This document shows, piece after piece, positions 33,657-46,008 of a DNA stretch of 64,000 bases. This DNA is from Polytrichum commune (taxonomy: Eukaryota; Streptophyta; Polytrichopsida; Polytrichales; Polytrichaceae). A program made the position numbers and the translations under genes. The notes under the pieces are model-generated. The model was not told the DNA's origin. It did no database searches and saw nothing but the letters and a program-made list of their open reading frames with translations. The stretch is from positions 15,301,501-15,365,500 of the forward strand of contig OX485805.1 in assembly GCA_950295325.1 (NCBI GenBank), read 5' to 3'. Numbering within the stretch: position 1 is the first letter of the stretch; each line of letters starts with the position of its first letter.

Positions 33657-34700
33657 AATTCCTCTCAGCCTAGCACTACATTAGGCTATGATATATGTGT
33701 CCATTTCTAGACCTTTTGTGAACTCATAATTGATTGATATAATAAATATATAATCTTTTGGATTATTTTTATTTACTTCAAAATTTTGTATTACAGTGTT
33801 TCCTATATCTATCAACTCTATTTCCGTTTTGCATACTTCTTGGATGATTCCGAGGAAGGTGGACCCGGTCAAAGCAAATCAATATAAGAAATTGTTTAAT
33901 CTCTCATTCGATCCTTCAGCGGACGACGATGCGGCGACAATCCTCTCATCCTTTCGCGACATGAAAAAAACTTCGAAGATTCGCCTACCACCTTCACCTC
34001 CTGCTCCATTTCGTTCGGTTTGTCTTCATCCAAATCAGTGTCCTTCTCCGGCACATCTATCTGCCTCTTTTCATTTTTCTCATATTATTTCTGCTCCTCC
34101 TGCACCCTCCACTTCTATGCTTGTGTAGACTACGAAAATGGAGTCAGCTCGTAGTCATCACTACTTCGATTTCCAGCAGCAAACTCAAATTCCGGCGATG
34201 GATTAAAGGAAATATGAGGATCTCCTAGACTTCTAATTTCCTTCTCCCATCCTAGTCCAGCAAACATGTCTCTCTCATCTCCCATTGTGTGTAATTGTAT
34301 ATACAATCATGTTGGGTATGAGTTCAATTTATAATCTATTCGGCCAAAAACGATAATTGTTGCAGTCCAAGCTATAGAGTTGACTCACATATAGGACAAA
34401 GAGAAAAATGATGGAATAAAAACGAAGCAAGTTGATTATTTTGATTGACTCATTCTTCAATTATACCAATATCAAAAAATTCATTTTCATTGATTTTTTC
34501 TTGTAATCATCCTTGGTTTTAATAATTCAACGACCTCACGGTTTCCAAACTTAATGAGACCATTTCACATTCAGGGTTTTTTTTTTAATTTTAGGACCTA
34601 TACATCCCACGGAAATAGGTCCAATTTTTACTATTTTTGGTAGATTCTGGAATATTCCATGTAGATTCCTATCTATTTTTAAACAAACTTATTTTAGTCT
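33657..34700. other. No clear gene
   Basis: AT-rich DNA with one modest open frame (33796-34128; Pro/Ser-rich, KVDPVKANQYKKLF). This may be a tail fragment of the MULE gene. Nothing else supported. Confidence 0.4.
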
Positions 34701-34739
34701 ATCAAGTTTGCTATTTTTATTTCCTCTCCGCTCTATGCT

Positions 34740-35485
34740 CACATAAGAGTGTCGTCCCTAGGCCTTGCAAGCCAATAGCCATGAAGAATTTGGAGGATAT
34801 TTTGAAAGATATATCAGGCTTCATACAATATTGGGAGAGTTTGAAGATAGTTGATATTGGCGGATCATGTTGGTATCGTTATGGGAGTTGGATACATTAT
34901 TGGACACGTGTTCGTGCCGCCTTGGCAGACCTCCACCAAGATAGCCCTCATACTTTGAGGCAAGGATTTTGGCCACAAACTCGTATCGATGTACAAGCTT
35001 CGGAGGCTTGCCTTCTGGAAAATGGAGAGGTTCGAGAGGAGTTTGATGTGGATGACCATTACGTTGGGCCTGCTAGTCAACGTGCCCACCATCTTTCCGC
35101 ATTGCAGTGGATTGTCATGAAGGTTATATGTTCATTTTGCGTCCTGGAAATGAGACATATGAGAAGCCAGTGTGGGTGGCAAGAGCTTTGTCTAAACCAA
35201 ATTTTACAACTTCCAGCCCTCATTTTCGACAAATACAAGTATTACCGACCAACAACACGGAATGAACATGTGATTCGGCATTATACAGGCTGGGACACAA
35301 ACCAACACTTTCGGTGGAAGGTGGATTCGGAGCACGGTTCATCTTGGGTAGATACAGATGCCATATTCATAGCATGGAAACCACAGAAAAACCATAGTGG
35401 ATCAGTGTCCATCCCTCAAAAGTACATAACTTTTGCAAAAGCCAACCTTGCTCGGATTGCACAAGAAGCAATCCACGTTGAATGA
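34740..35485 (+). pseudogene. C-terminal part of a DUF7869-type transposase, inverted diverged copy (E5)
   Basis: The frame aligns along its length with the C-terminal third of the E1 transposase: PRPCKPIAMKN, SGFIQYWESL, LRQGFWPQTRIDV, EEFDVDDHYVGPA, HYTGWDTNQHFRWKVDS, SIPQKYITFAKANLARIA. The middle (about 35095-35220) is shifted or diverged. The catalytic half is missing, and the upstream border is MULE or unknown DNA. The frame ends 544 bp before a CACTA terminus, matching the 400-bp distance in E1 and E2 but in the opposite orientation. Confidence 0.75.
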
Positions 35486-35993
35486 GAAGTTGGTAGGATT
35501 GTGTTAGCATGTAATATGTGTTAACATGATTATAGTTTAATACATAATTATAGCAATATAAATTACCATATGTGTGCTGTTCAAAATTGGGGCAGAGTTT
35601 GGATAGAACTTACGAATGCTATATTGTTTGGAGTTGGATGAATATCCATTTACTATATTTCAAAAAAAATGTGAAGTTCATCTTATTATTATGTTTGGGA
35701 CTAAATTGTCGATTGAAGAAATATACATTTATTACATGCACTTTGTATGTTGCAATGTCTATATTTTATTGACCATGCTAATAATGAAAACATTTTATAT
35801 GTTTTTTGGATGAAACTTGTTTGGAGTGCTCTACCCAATGTGATTTTGTTGATGAAGTTGGTGTCGAGTGCTCTACCATATGTGCTTATATCCGCACATC
35901 ATAGATTTGGGATATTAGAACATATAATATATTTGAGATTGTTGACGATATAGTTTCGGGCATCTTCATGTTGTTTGATCCATATATTAATTT

Positions 35994-36029
35994 GAGACTA
36001 GAGAAAGTCTCAATTTAACGAATATAGTG
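35994..36029 (-). repeat. CACTA terminus of the inverted copy E5
   Basis: GAGACTAGAGAAAGTCTCAA, then TTTAACGAATATAGTG. Read on the minus strand this starts CACTATATTCGTTAA and contains the GAGACTT hairpin. The partner end is not in the window. Confidence 0.8.
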
Positions 36030-36940
36030 TTTTGAGACAAATATTTGAAATGAGTGAAATGAGTGACGGCTCGGTTACGCTTTATCTGAAAGCTGAAGTC
36101 CTTCAAGTTTCAAGTGGGGTGTTCATTACTCGAAGGGGATACTGCAAGCAAGTTCTCGAAACTTTTGGTTTACTCAATTCAAATCCAATCTCTACACCGA
36201 TGGCAGAGCGTCCATGACTAATCTCCAACATGCAGGAAGACTCAATAGATCCAGCTCTGTATAGATCTATGGTAGGAAAACTCTTACATTTGACGCATAC
36301 ACGTCCAGATATTACTTATGCGGTGAGCGTAGTTAGTAGGTACATGCAGACACCTCAAACCTCCCATCTACAGGCAGTAAAGAGAATTTTTAGATATCTA
36401 GCAGGAACGTGGGACTCGGGCATTCTATTCGGACGAGGGGGTGAAGGAATTACAGGATATTCCGATTCAGACTATGCCGGAGATATTGAAAGTGGCAGGT
36501 CAACATCAGGTTTTGTATTCTGCTTTGGAGCTTCTCCCATCACCTGGTATTCAAAGAAACAACCAACTGTTGCACTGTCAAGCACTGAAGCCGAATATCG
36601 AGCTTTATCCGAAGCAGCACGAGAAGCAGTTTGGCTGAGAAGTCTTTTGGGAGACTACGGATTAGAGAGTCAAGAACCAATTCTTATCAACTGTGACAAC
36701 GAAAGCTCAATCTGCCTTGCACGAAATTCAGTGTGTCACTCGAAAACAAAGCATATTACTGTCCACTATCATTTTGCACGAGAGAAACTAGACAGTGGCG
36801 AAATCAATGTCACTTACATTCCAACAGGAGAACAGCTTGCTGACCTTTTCACAAAACCCTTAGGAAAATCTCTCTTCGAAAAATTAAGAAACAAGGTACA
36901 AATCTTGAGCTCTGCTGAGGCCATCTGCAGTCAAGATTGA
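36030..36940 (+). pseudogene. Ty1/copia reverse transcriptase C-terminus and RNase H, truncated
   Basis: The frame opens right after the CACTA end with LRQIFEMSEM and continues through GVFITRRGYCKQVLETFGL. A stop in AERP/LIS (about 36215) is followed by DPALYRSMVGKLLHLTHTRP, SAST-type RNase H motifs (GYSDSDYAGD, SGFVFCFG, SSTEAEYRALSEAAREA) and the characteristic HIT-HYHFAREKLDSGEI and LADLFTKPL ends. Upstream RT, integrase and gag are absent. The element was split by the CACTA copy E5. Confidence 0.85.
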
Positions 36941-37051
36941 TTATTGTTTTGTTTGAAGTTTTTATTTTATTTTATTTTCTCTGTTTAGATAGATGTGTTC
37001 AAGATAGACACCTTCTTGTTTCTTGGCTGACAAGTCAGGTGTACAAGGCGG

Positions 37052-37178
37052 TGTTAGAATGTTTCCATCTAGTTTAGTATTACATATGTTCATCCCTTGG
37101 CTTTTTCTATCCATTGAAGTAGTATATAAGTAGTTTCGAACTCATCTGTAACATACTTCATTTCTATAAAGTTTAGCA
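37052..37178 (+). repeat. Probable short copia LTR
   Basis: TGTTAGAATG follows GTACAAGGCGG and starts a roughly 127-bp block containing a TATATAAG signal and ending TTTAGCA. Position and TG...CA ends fit the 3' LTR of the copia element. No second LTR is available to confirm it. Confidence 0.5.
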
Positions 37179-37192
37179 TTTTATCAGGAGCC
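37179..37192 (+). other. Primer-binding-site-like sequence after the LTR
   Basis: TTTTATCAGGAGCC closely resembles the initiator Met-tRNA primer site (TGGTATCAGAGCC) that normally follows a 5' LTR. Here it follows what looks like a 3' LTR. Confidence 0.35.
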
Positions 37193-38589
37193 AATTGTTT
37201 GCACCCAGTAGATGGCTATGACCTTCATATGAAACTGGAAGTGCAGGCTGATTGCCAGAACTTCACTTACTTTTGATTAGATACCAACAGTGAGGATTGA
37301 AATTTAGCGTCCCTCAGTAGGTTGCAATTCATTTGTACACACATTCATTCTTCCGCATTGGAATCGAATAGAAATCACTTGCTTGCAAATACAATACACA
37401 AATTCTACTTCATGGTGTCTTCTCTACAGTGCATGCACCGAATGTCATTTTAACGTAACCGAACATTTGGTTTGGATTTCAAATAATTCCATGCGGTCAA
37501 GTTGTTTTCCATGTCGCCATTAAAGAGGTTCCAACCAATCACATGATGGCATGTGAACATTCAGGCAAGAATTAATTAATTCACATTTAATTCCCCACAC
37601 TTTGGGTAGACGATTCTGGAGTTATCCAATGTGTGGACAGTTTATTTTGAAGTTGATCGAGAGGAATATGAGTTTGGCTTATGAGGTTGGATCAATGCAA
37701 GCTAAGAATCTACAATGCATTAGGTATTGTGATCTTCAGTCGGACTGATCTTTTGGCAAGGTAGTCATATCATTTTTATCTCTACTTATTTCATGTTGAC
37801 TTCTAAGAATACCAGAACCCTTGAACAATATCCTCTATATATCTAGTGAAATGCAATATCACAGTAGAGATGCCAAGTGACTTTTTAATACTCTAAAATA
37901 AACATCTAAAAACTATCTTCCTTGCCTACATGGAAATTACTTGGTCCTAAAACATACTTTCCATTTGACACGGACAATCGTGAAGACATGATCCCACTTA
38001 CAAGAGTTGATTATAATATATGATAATTATAAATTGGACTTACTTGTCAATGGGGTCATGTGCCAATGATCGCATGTGTCAAATGGGAAGTTTGTCCTAA
38101 GATCGTGTGGAGTTCTAGTAGTGTTCCTTTTCTTGTATGCTCTTATCTTACCCTATTCTTATCTTATGTATTCTTTGGGTCTTCCTTTGCCGTTATAAAT
38201 GTTGTGTTCAAATATGTTCTAGTATATAACTATGCGTTTTTAGTTAAAAGCATAATCACAAATATTCCAATCACAACCTTCAATTCACAATATATCTTTC
38301 GATTCAGTTTCAGTGGTCATGATTATCCAAGGGATTGGAACATCTTGACCTAACAAGTGCGTACCTTGATTTTCCTAGCTTTATCCCTAGATTTCATACT
38401 CCTCAACATCTCTATGCCTTATTGGTTCTACTATTAGATATCTAAATATAGATGGGTCTCCCAATGGCCCAAACTAATGACCTCAAATGGAACAAGGCCC
38501 ATAAAATCGGGGATGCCTCCAATGCTCAAGTGTACCACTTAAGTTTTAAAACTAGTTGTGAAATTCATGCATACAACAGTTCATGCAAA
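37193..38589. other. Noncoding, one hairpin MITE
   Basis: No gene recognised. It holds the hairpin element listed at 37944-38102. Confidence 0.5.
37944..38102. mobile_element. Hairpin MITE of about 159 bp
   Basis: The left arm, GTCCTAAAACATACTTTCCA then TTTGACAC, is answered by the right arm GTGTCAAATGGGAAGTTTGT then CCTAAG. Inner parts (ATGATCCCA/TGGGGTCAT) also pair. Confidence 0.65.
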
Positions 38590-38949
38590 AGTACAAATTA
38601 ATGATGAGACATATGGTGACCTTATGTCCAATATTGGCATCAAACAAGGATACCCTTTCTCGCACGCAATTTGAGGTACGATGATGAATTTGAAACATAT
38701 TTGGACGAGATCAACATGGATTCTTATTTGAAGCAACCATTGACTCCACCTCAACAAAAAATCAATGTTCCTTACTACACTTCAAATCATACACTTGCCA
38801 TTGAACTTGGCTGGTGGTCAACCATCCCTATCTCTAGGGATAAAAGATTAATCCAATTTTGTTTTGAAAATGCAATTGAAATTGAGGCTCACTTTGTGTT
38901 GGAGTGTCCCCTCTACAACTCCATTAGAGATATGGTAGGTGGATCTTAA
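38590..38949 (+). pseudogene. Non-LTR retrotransposon reverse transcriptase remnant
   Basis: YGDLMSNIGIKQGYPFS matches the G-KQG-PLS motif of LINE reverse transcriptases. After a stop and frame change, HTLAIELGWWSTIPISRDKR and AHFVLECPLYNSIRD resemble the C-terminal Cys/His tail (HFLLECPLY-IR). The roughly 120 codons represent pieces of a much longer ORF2, with a large internal deletion. Confidence 0.6.
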
Positions 38950-39529
38950 GTGGCTTGTTTTCTTAATCAAACCCCTAAATTTGATTGATATGTGGTTTGG
39001 TGAGGATCAAAGAGCAAACATAATAAATACACATGTTTAAATGACATTGGACCATGTCTTCACATATTAACAACTACTCTGAACTCAATAGTGAACACAA
39101 TTGGGAACACTTATGTATCCAATCAAGAAATCAACAAACATGCACTTCTAATATCTATACAGAGGTCTGATTTTCAATCCAATTTTTTGCAAGTGTTTCA
39201 TCATAGATGTGCTATTGCAACATGAATTTTATTATGTGAATCTAATTAGTAGAAGTTGGAGAACATGGAAAACGAACCAAATAACACCCATATACCTCAG
39301 GTCTCCTTCCCTATTTCAACAGGTAATACTGGTAGTCTCAAGTTTTTCTCCCAATTGAACCATCAAGTTGGTGTTAGCCTCCATCCTAGTAAGGGCATTG
39401 CACTACATTACTCTAGGGAATTAACCTTCTTAGCACAACCTTAATGTAGTGTTAGTCCCATCTTCATTTGCATCGTCTCAACTGGTGAGACATTCATTTT
39501 CACCTTCAAATGCATGCCTAGGGAAAGAG

Positions 39530-39734
39530 GGAATTATCATATACGAGCATACACCTTAAACATAAAAGCCCACGGCAGTTACTGTGTTTATAGTTGATGT
39601 GACACCGAAATTAGCTTTAAGGACCTTAAATTAGTTTCCTAGAGGTAATTCGAGATGAATTGGCAACGAACCTATAATGGGTCAAGTTTTTATGTTGGAT
39701 GGATGAGGGATACGCTCATATACGATAATTCCCT
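39530..39734. mobile_element. MITE, GAATTAT family, copy 1
   Basis: GGAATTATCATATACGAGCA at the left pairs with the inverse of ATACGCTCATATACGATAAT then TCC at the right. The inner arms ACATAAAA and TTTTTATGTTGGATGGATGA extend it. Confidence 0.7.
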
Positions 39735-41904
39735 CCCATTCGTGCATATCAATTTGGTCCCACATAACTATCAAAAAGATTTGAGCTCTGTATCTCAAAT
39801 AAAATGGTTGGGCATGTCCAAGATGAATAGCACAAAATGGATGCCCTTCACGACCACAATGGGCTTTGAAATATTCCAACCCTGAAATTGAATAAGAAAT
39901 ATAGGTTTGATTCACATGGCTTCCTAATTCACTTTGAAATGCGTATCCAACAAGATAATCGACCCAGGAATCAGTTCACAAGGATCCAACCTCGCCAAAG
40001 CATCAGATGTATGTGGCAACTACTCAGCATCTTGAGAACCCGGTTTGGAGTTATAGGTCAACTGTATATAGTTGGTTTTTGCAAGCACAACAACCATCAG
40101 ACACAAAACAGCAAGAAATTGAAGACGAAAGGAGTAAACACTCGAGGAATGGAATTATGAAATTGAGCAATAAATTGATTATTGTCATTAACTAGAGCAT
40201 ATCTGCTGTGGAACAAGGAAACAGAGCATCCAAGACAGTATGACGACCAGAACCCAGAACGACCACTCTGAGATCCCATCCTGGCAATCCGGAAAAGGAA
40301 GTACACACTATTAGGTGGTAAATCTTGTGCCGGATTTAGCCTTGTTGTAAGCCTTGTTGTCCCACAATGTGCAAGCCTACACAAACAACAGCCAACTAAG
40401 TTATTTAAAAACCTGTCCTGAAGTCCTGAACACATGAGAAGCAAGAAAAATGAATGGATTTGAAGTGGAGGAAGATGGAACTGTAGAAAAGACAAGGAAG
40501 CCAGCTCAAGACCTGCCTTGTAAAGCCCTGCTTTTGGTTCGAACTGTAACTGGCACACTCCAACCAAAAATTTTGAAGTCCCCTTGTGAGCAGGAAGGTG
40601 CAGGAACACTCGGTCCAAAAGCAGTGATCCAGTACCGCTATGCACAACATAGAGCTTCACTTCTTGGTATATTGCAAAACACTTTAGAATACTCAGTCAC
40701 ACACTGTCCTCAAGCACTTTAGTTGCATCAAATGTTTGAGTTGCACTGCAAGCATTAACTACAGGTACTCTGGGGATGCTTGAACTTGGAAGTATTAAAT
40801 TAAAATTAGAATAAACGATGCCTTTCTCACAATGCAGAATGTCTGAAAAAGAAATACCACGGGTTTGTACTCACCTTGGTTTGGTGCAACTTATTTAAAG
40901 AGTCACCAGGGTTAGAGATCAATCCTCTCGTTAGATCTGAACATATAGTAACTTGCACGAGCTGCACAGAGACCCACAATGGCCAAAGCTCGAGTTTCAA
41001 GGTTGGATGCATCACCGGTGTCAACAGCTACAGATTGAATAACAGCTCAGGTATTTGGAATTCGTCTAAGAATCTACTGGCAAATATAGAGGATTCACAT
41101 ATAGAAAGGTCACAGTAAATTGTCATAAATGAAGAATTTCAACTCTATATAACGAATTGTAACAACCCGTAAACCTCATGTGTGCTGTGAAACTAACATA
41201 TTTCCAGGGCAGGTAGCTAAATGTGTACCTTGCTTTTGCAGTTATGATGAAGCAAGGCCACTGGGTGTTCTGGCTCTTCACGTTGACCTTTAGTGAAAGA
41301 ATTCTGTTAGTATTGCTCCCTTAAACTTGCAGATGCATACCTGCACAACCATAGATTATTTGCCAATTACAATGTGCTACAAAGCTCAGTCAGACTACGC
41401 GATTCCATGACTGTACCAGGTCAAATTGATATGAACCAGGTGATCCAGCTCAACCTGAATCCACAACTGTGTGTCATAAGATACTCATAGAGGACGAGGA
41501 CAATTCAATCTCCTACTAAAAATGAATACACAAATTCTAAGGCAAAATAAGTAATCAAATTAAGGATTAAATGTACAATGAGATTGACAATTTAATGGTT
41601 TGTGAACATTCAGCTCACATTCAGGACACTATTCAATTTTGAGCGTGAATATCTAAACTATAGGAAACTGCTTACGGTGTGGATTCGATACCAGACTTGG
41701 AGCTAAATTTAGATTCTACCGCAATTTGAAGGAGCAGTATAATGAACTTATAAATGATAATGCACCCTCAGTACCTGACATCGAGTAACCAGGGCCTGAG
41801 CATGATAGTATTTCATCAGCCAACTTGGATATGATCCGATATTTGTCTGTAACCCCAACTTGAACCTTCTGTCCACTTGACCTAATAATGAGTGAGATAA
41901 TCCA
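39735..41904. other. Downstream region of the response regulator, no separate gene seen
   Basis: Several short frames lie on both strands but none has a recognisable family or codon pattern. The part nearest 41904 may be the 3' UTR of the minus-strand regulator gene. Confidence 0.4.
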
Positions 41905-44900
41905 TCAAAGGTGTGGCACCTTAGGGTTTCCTTCATTCCGCCACCCAGGGGTAAACTTGCCGGAGAGTTCAGAATCCAGCAGTCCACCCCCATAATTCTG
42001 AACTTGGGTTGAGAACTGTGGACTTATACCTGAACTTAAAGCTGGTCCTATATCTCCAACCATGTTTTCTGTATAACCCAACCATGCTGGTGAAGTGCCC
42101 TGAGAAAATCTGTGCTGCGCTTGACTTAAATGGTTTGGAGGGTTGTAGGCCCACATTGATTGCTGTTGGTTTAATACTTCATGCACTAGAGAATGGCCTG
42201 GCCCACCCCCAAGTTTTGGAGATTGCACAGACACAGCCATGCTAAATGTACCAGCAGCAGAATTCCCAAGAAGTGGTTGCTCGTCAGCAAGTGGGGCATG
42301 ATGAACAGATGCGCCCAGGGCACTTGAAAGGGAGGTGCCTGCACCAATTGAGGGTGATGAATCCCTACCACCGGAGCCATTTATGGCTGGAAGGCCAATA
42401 CCAGGCCCTATATTTCCTAATATTGTAGGTGATGGACTAACAGGTCCAAAGTTGATGTCATTTGCAAGAAGATGAAGAGGGCCTAGACCACCCCTGGGTT
42501 GTGAGAGGTTTGCAGGTGATCCACCACCTTGCTGAGGAGCCCTCGAATGAAGGATGTGCATGACTAGGGCATCACCGCTAGGATTTGAAAGATTCCCGCT
42601 AGTTCCCCCAAAGGATCCAACCCCTAAATCACAGTTTCCATTCATTTGAGGAAACGCCTTGGAGTTGCTCGGAATGTTATCCAATTCATTAATTAGAGGT
42701 AAATGGTGAGCAGTATCAGGAAGCTGGTCTAGGTGAAGCCCAGTGGGTAGAGAAGGCAGTAAACTTGAACTAGACTTCATCATACCATTGATATGTGGCC
42801 CAGGCAAGTCCTGTAATAAGAACTGACCTAACATTGGATCCAGGCCATTGGAAAGACCAATCCCATTGGATGAGTTCATTCTGCCCAAAAAGTTTAATTG
42901 GGCCAAAGCTTGGGGTGTCAGCTGCCCACCTGCTAAATTTAAACCCATGCCCTCAGGTGACATTAAGAAAGAGTCTGACCCTCCGAAGTGCACATTCATG
43001 TTGTTCTGTTGAGTCGTAACCCCACTAATCCTTTTCAAATATAACCGATATTTCTGCACAGCCATCAAATACATGTGACAAACAGAGGCTGTGAGTCAGG
43101 ATTTGAGAACGTCAACTGTGATAGAAAGAAATCAAGAGAAACAGACTTTTCGGACCAATGGGTCTAAGGAGTCCTAGTCAGCTGGGATCTCTCAAGCTAC
43201 TCCACGACAATAAAAACATGTGATCAGGAAGACTTACAAGGAGACCAAGGATCTACAAAAACAACCAGATGTTTTGTCACAAGTCTAATCTCTTGTAATT
43301 GATGCCACAGTTGTATACAGAGCAAGATTGGCAGTATGAATATAGAGCAACATTTATACCTGTAAGTGGCTAGCAACATTTTCCCGTGTTAATCCATGCA
43401 CGCCCATTAATTCTAGGATTCTCTTTGGTACAGCTTCTGCACCGCACCAATCACGTGTCAGTATTGACTAGCAGCTCTCACACAGAGAACACACTACCAA
43501 AATAGCCAGTAAGATGACAACAACTAGTGCCTTCACATGAAGGCTGTGCACCCGGACAATCAAGTATAGCAGATGTGAAAGTGAGGCTCCGTCCACAGTG
43601 CTACAGAAAGTAAACATCCAACTCAAGAGTAGGAAGAGGAAATCATTGGCACAAGCAACATTAAACTCCTCATTGATACGACTAGACAACCAGAAGTGAA
43701 ATGAACTATCCTGTACCTATTTAGCATGACAGAAAGAACTGTGAACCCACAACAACAGTAATGATCTACCTTATCCAGACATGGACAAGCTTCACAACCC
43801 CAGAAAGAGTTGAACAGTGTCAATACAGTTTGTCAGGAGTAGAAACTATCTTACTGTCAATTCCAAGTTGATTCACAGCACTGACGAACTGCTGATGGAG
43901 TTCAACAGACCAAACAACTCGGGGTTTCTTCATTGTAGATGGATCGTCAGTCTCCTGTTCATTATCCTCCTCCTCTTCTTTGGACTCCTTCCTCCTCTTC
44001 GTACATCTACCATCGGTATCTGTAGCTGAAGATGTATAGTCAGTATCCTCTACTCCACCTCGCTTCTGCCTCTCAGTACCTTCATCGAGGCTCTTTGAGT
44101 GCCCTATATCTTTTATTTCCTGTCGTTTCTTCCTTACAACATGTTGCCAGATATTTCTTAACTCCTCTATTCTCACAGGTTTCAGTAGGTAGTCGCATGC
44201 TCCATGTGTGATTCCTTTCATGACCGCACTCGTTTCCCCATTTCCAGACATCACTGCAAGAAGTTAACAAGAATACCCAAATCAAAATTACAGACAATCA
44301 GGTAACAAAATCGATACGGAAGTGTGACAATTCTCTTTGTAAAGACAGCTTAAATGCATATGAAGGAGTCGCCATTACAAACCACCTCCAGAAAATAAAA
44401 AATAGTAGTATATCTCACATCCACAACCAAAGAAACTGAATTTATCCAATTTATAAGTCTTAAATAGTTAAGAGTCTTACGTGATGCAAGATTGCAACAC
44501 ACGAAAAGGTGAAACACAAACACTTACTGATTACAGGAAGGTCCATCTCCAAACCAACAAGCTCGAGGAGCTTGAAACCATCCATGTCTGGCATGTAGAC
44601 GTCGCTAATTACAAGGTCAAACTTACTTATATCCTCCCTGAGTAATGACAGTGCATCTGCTGCTCTCCCACATGTGGTAACTGCCACCCACAATCACTGT
44701 TAAAACTTCCTGTCACTGTGAACAGTTTTGATCTCATCGTAGAACCGATTTGATCTCTTTCGGTAGATTTCTGACACGATAATCATAAGAAATTCTTCAC
44801 TCGACACCTAATTACAATCTCCAACCTTAATTGGCCAGAATACATCGGTCTATCTAAAGGACCTCCAGAGAACCGACACTGTACAACTATAGGTGAGTGT

Positions 44901-46008
44901 ATAACTCAGGCTTGTCTGCAACAACTCGAAGATAAGCATTGATGTCGAAGTTAGTTATTTCTGAGAAAAAAAACAATGAGCAAAAGGATGTCTCTTCATG
45001 TGTAGCACACATGCATTCACTTGAATTCTGTCGGTGGGTTGTCAACATCGTGGTACAACTCTGCTCCGATCTACATGATTTCTACAACCCAGGAAAACAA
45101 TTTCAACACTTCAAAATAATGCTTCTCTGAAGCCCTTACAACCCAGAGTACCGGGGTCTCAAGAATTGAGTGATGGGTAGTTCATTAGAGTAGCCCATTG
45201 CATTGCTCTCTTTGCACATCCTTGAAGTTCACATGTCCTCTCTTGCACTTGCTCAGCTCATGCGGGTGCGAGACAAAGCTTGCAATGAGAGATACTTCCA
45301 TCACAGGGCTCAAAGAGCTATTGGCACTACACTACACTACGAGGATCTCACTAGGGAAGAGAATCAAGGATGAAAGAGCAAAGAATTACATTTCGTAGGA
45401 GCTAGACCCCCTGCTCAGAAATCACAACGTCATTGGAATCGTAACGGAAGTGGATCTGCGTCTAAGAAACACAAGAATGATAGCAGCATGTGTAGAATGA
45501 TACAAGGAAAGGGAGAGAACCCCCAAACATACCTCAACAGAGTCTAATTGATGCATCTACGCTACAGGATGCTGGTTAGCAAAACAATTGAGCGGAGGAA
45601 GAAGAAAGAAAACGAGAAAGACGAACCTCGATACGAACACTTGCGTAGTAAATGTTCCAAGATGGTGAGACAGACGGGGTCATCGTCCACAACCAACACC
45701 TTCATTCCCACAGGAAACTCGTCGAGCGGATCCATTCTGCCCAAACTTCCACCGCGGACACTGCTGCTGCAGTTGATGTGGGTCTGAGCGCCGCTGCTGT
45801 TCACTGCCGTGTTATCATCACTACCCGGTCGATGATGATTGGGTTGATGTGGCTTCTGATGACTCGAAGGCTGCTGCTGCTGCTGATGCTGGAGGCCAGC
45901 TAACGCCAGACCCGTGCCCGCGCCCGCATCTCGCTCTCCAATTTTCCTCACTCTACTACCTACCTCTCCGCCTCGCACACAAAACAACGCAATGTCCTCC
46001 GCCATCAT
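41905..46008 (-). CDS. Type-B cytokinin response regulator (receiver plus GARP transcription factor)
   Basis: Five exons (46008-45627, 44680-44528, 44253-43855, 43436-43360, 43053-41905) join in frame for 719 residues; all introns are GT-AG. Residues 1-100 form a Gln/His-rich extension. The receiver domain runs from about 102 ([13 protein letters not shown]) with acidic residues 108-110, phosphoacceptor Asp154 ([10 protein letters not shown]) and Lys203 (YLLKPV). An acidic/basic linker follows. The GARP DNA-binding domain spans about 287-345 ([36 protein letters not shown]). The C-terminal 370 residues are Gly/Ser/Asn-rich, as in activation domains of the family. Type-B regulators receive phosphate from histidine phosphotransfer proteins in cytokinin signalling and activate transcription in the nucleus. 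The exon borders inside receiver and GARP match the plant pattern as I recall it. The only intact host gene here. Confidence 0.92.

Noticed and set aside
1762-36029. One 34-kb element bounded by the termini at 1762 and 36029
   Set aside because: The terminus at 36029 is more diverged, is followed by copia sequence not found left of 1762, and belongs to an inverted transposase arm. E2 has its own right end at 30321.
40097-40660. 187-codon minus-strand frame downstream of the response regulator
   Set aside because: No recognisable domain and low-complexity hydrophobic content. It could at most be 3' UTR of the regulator.
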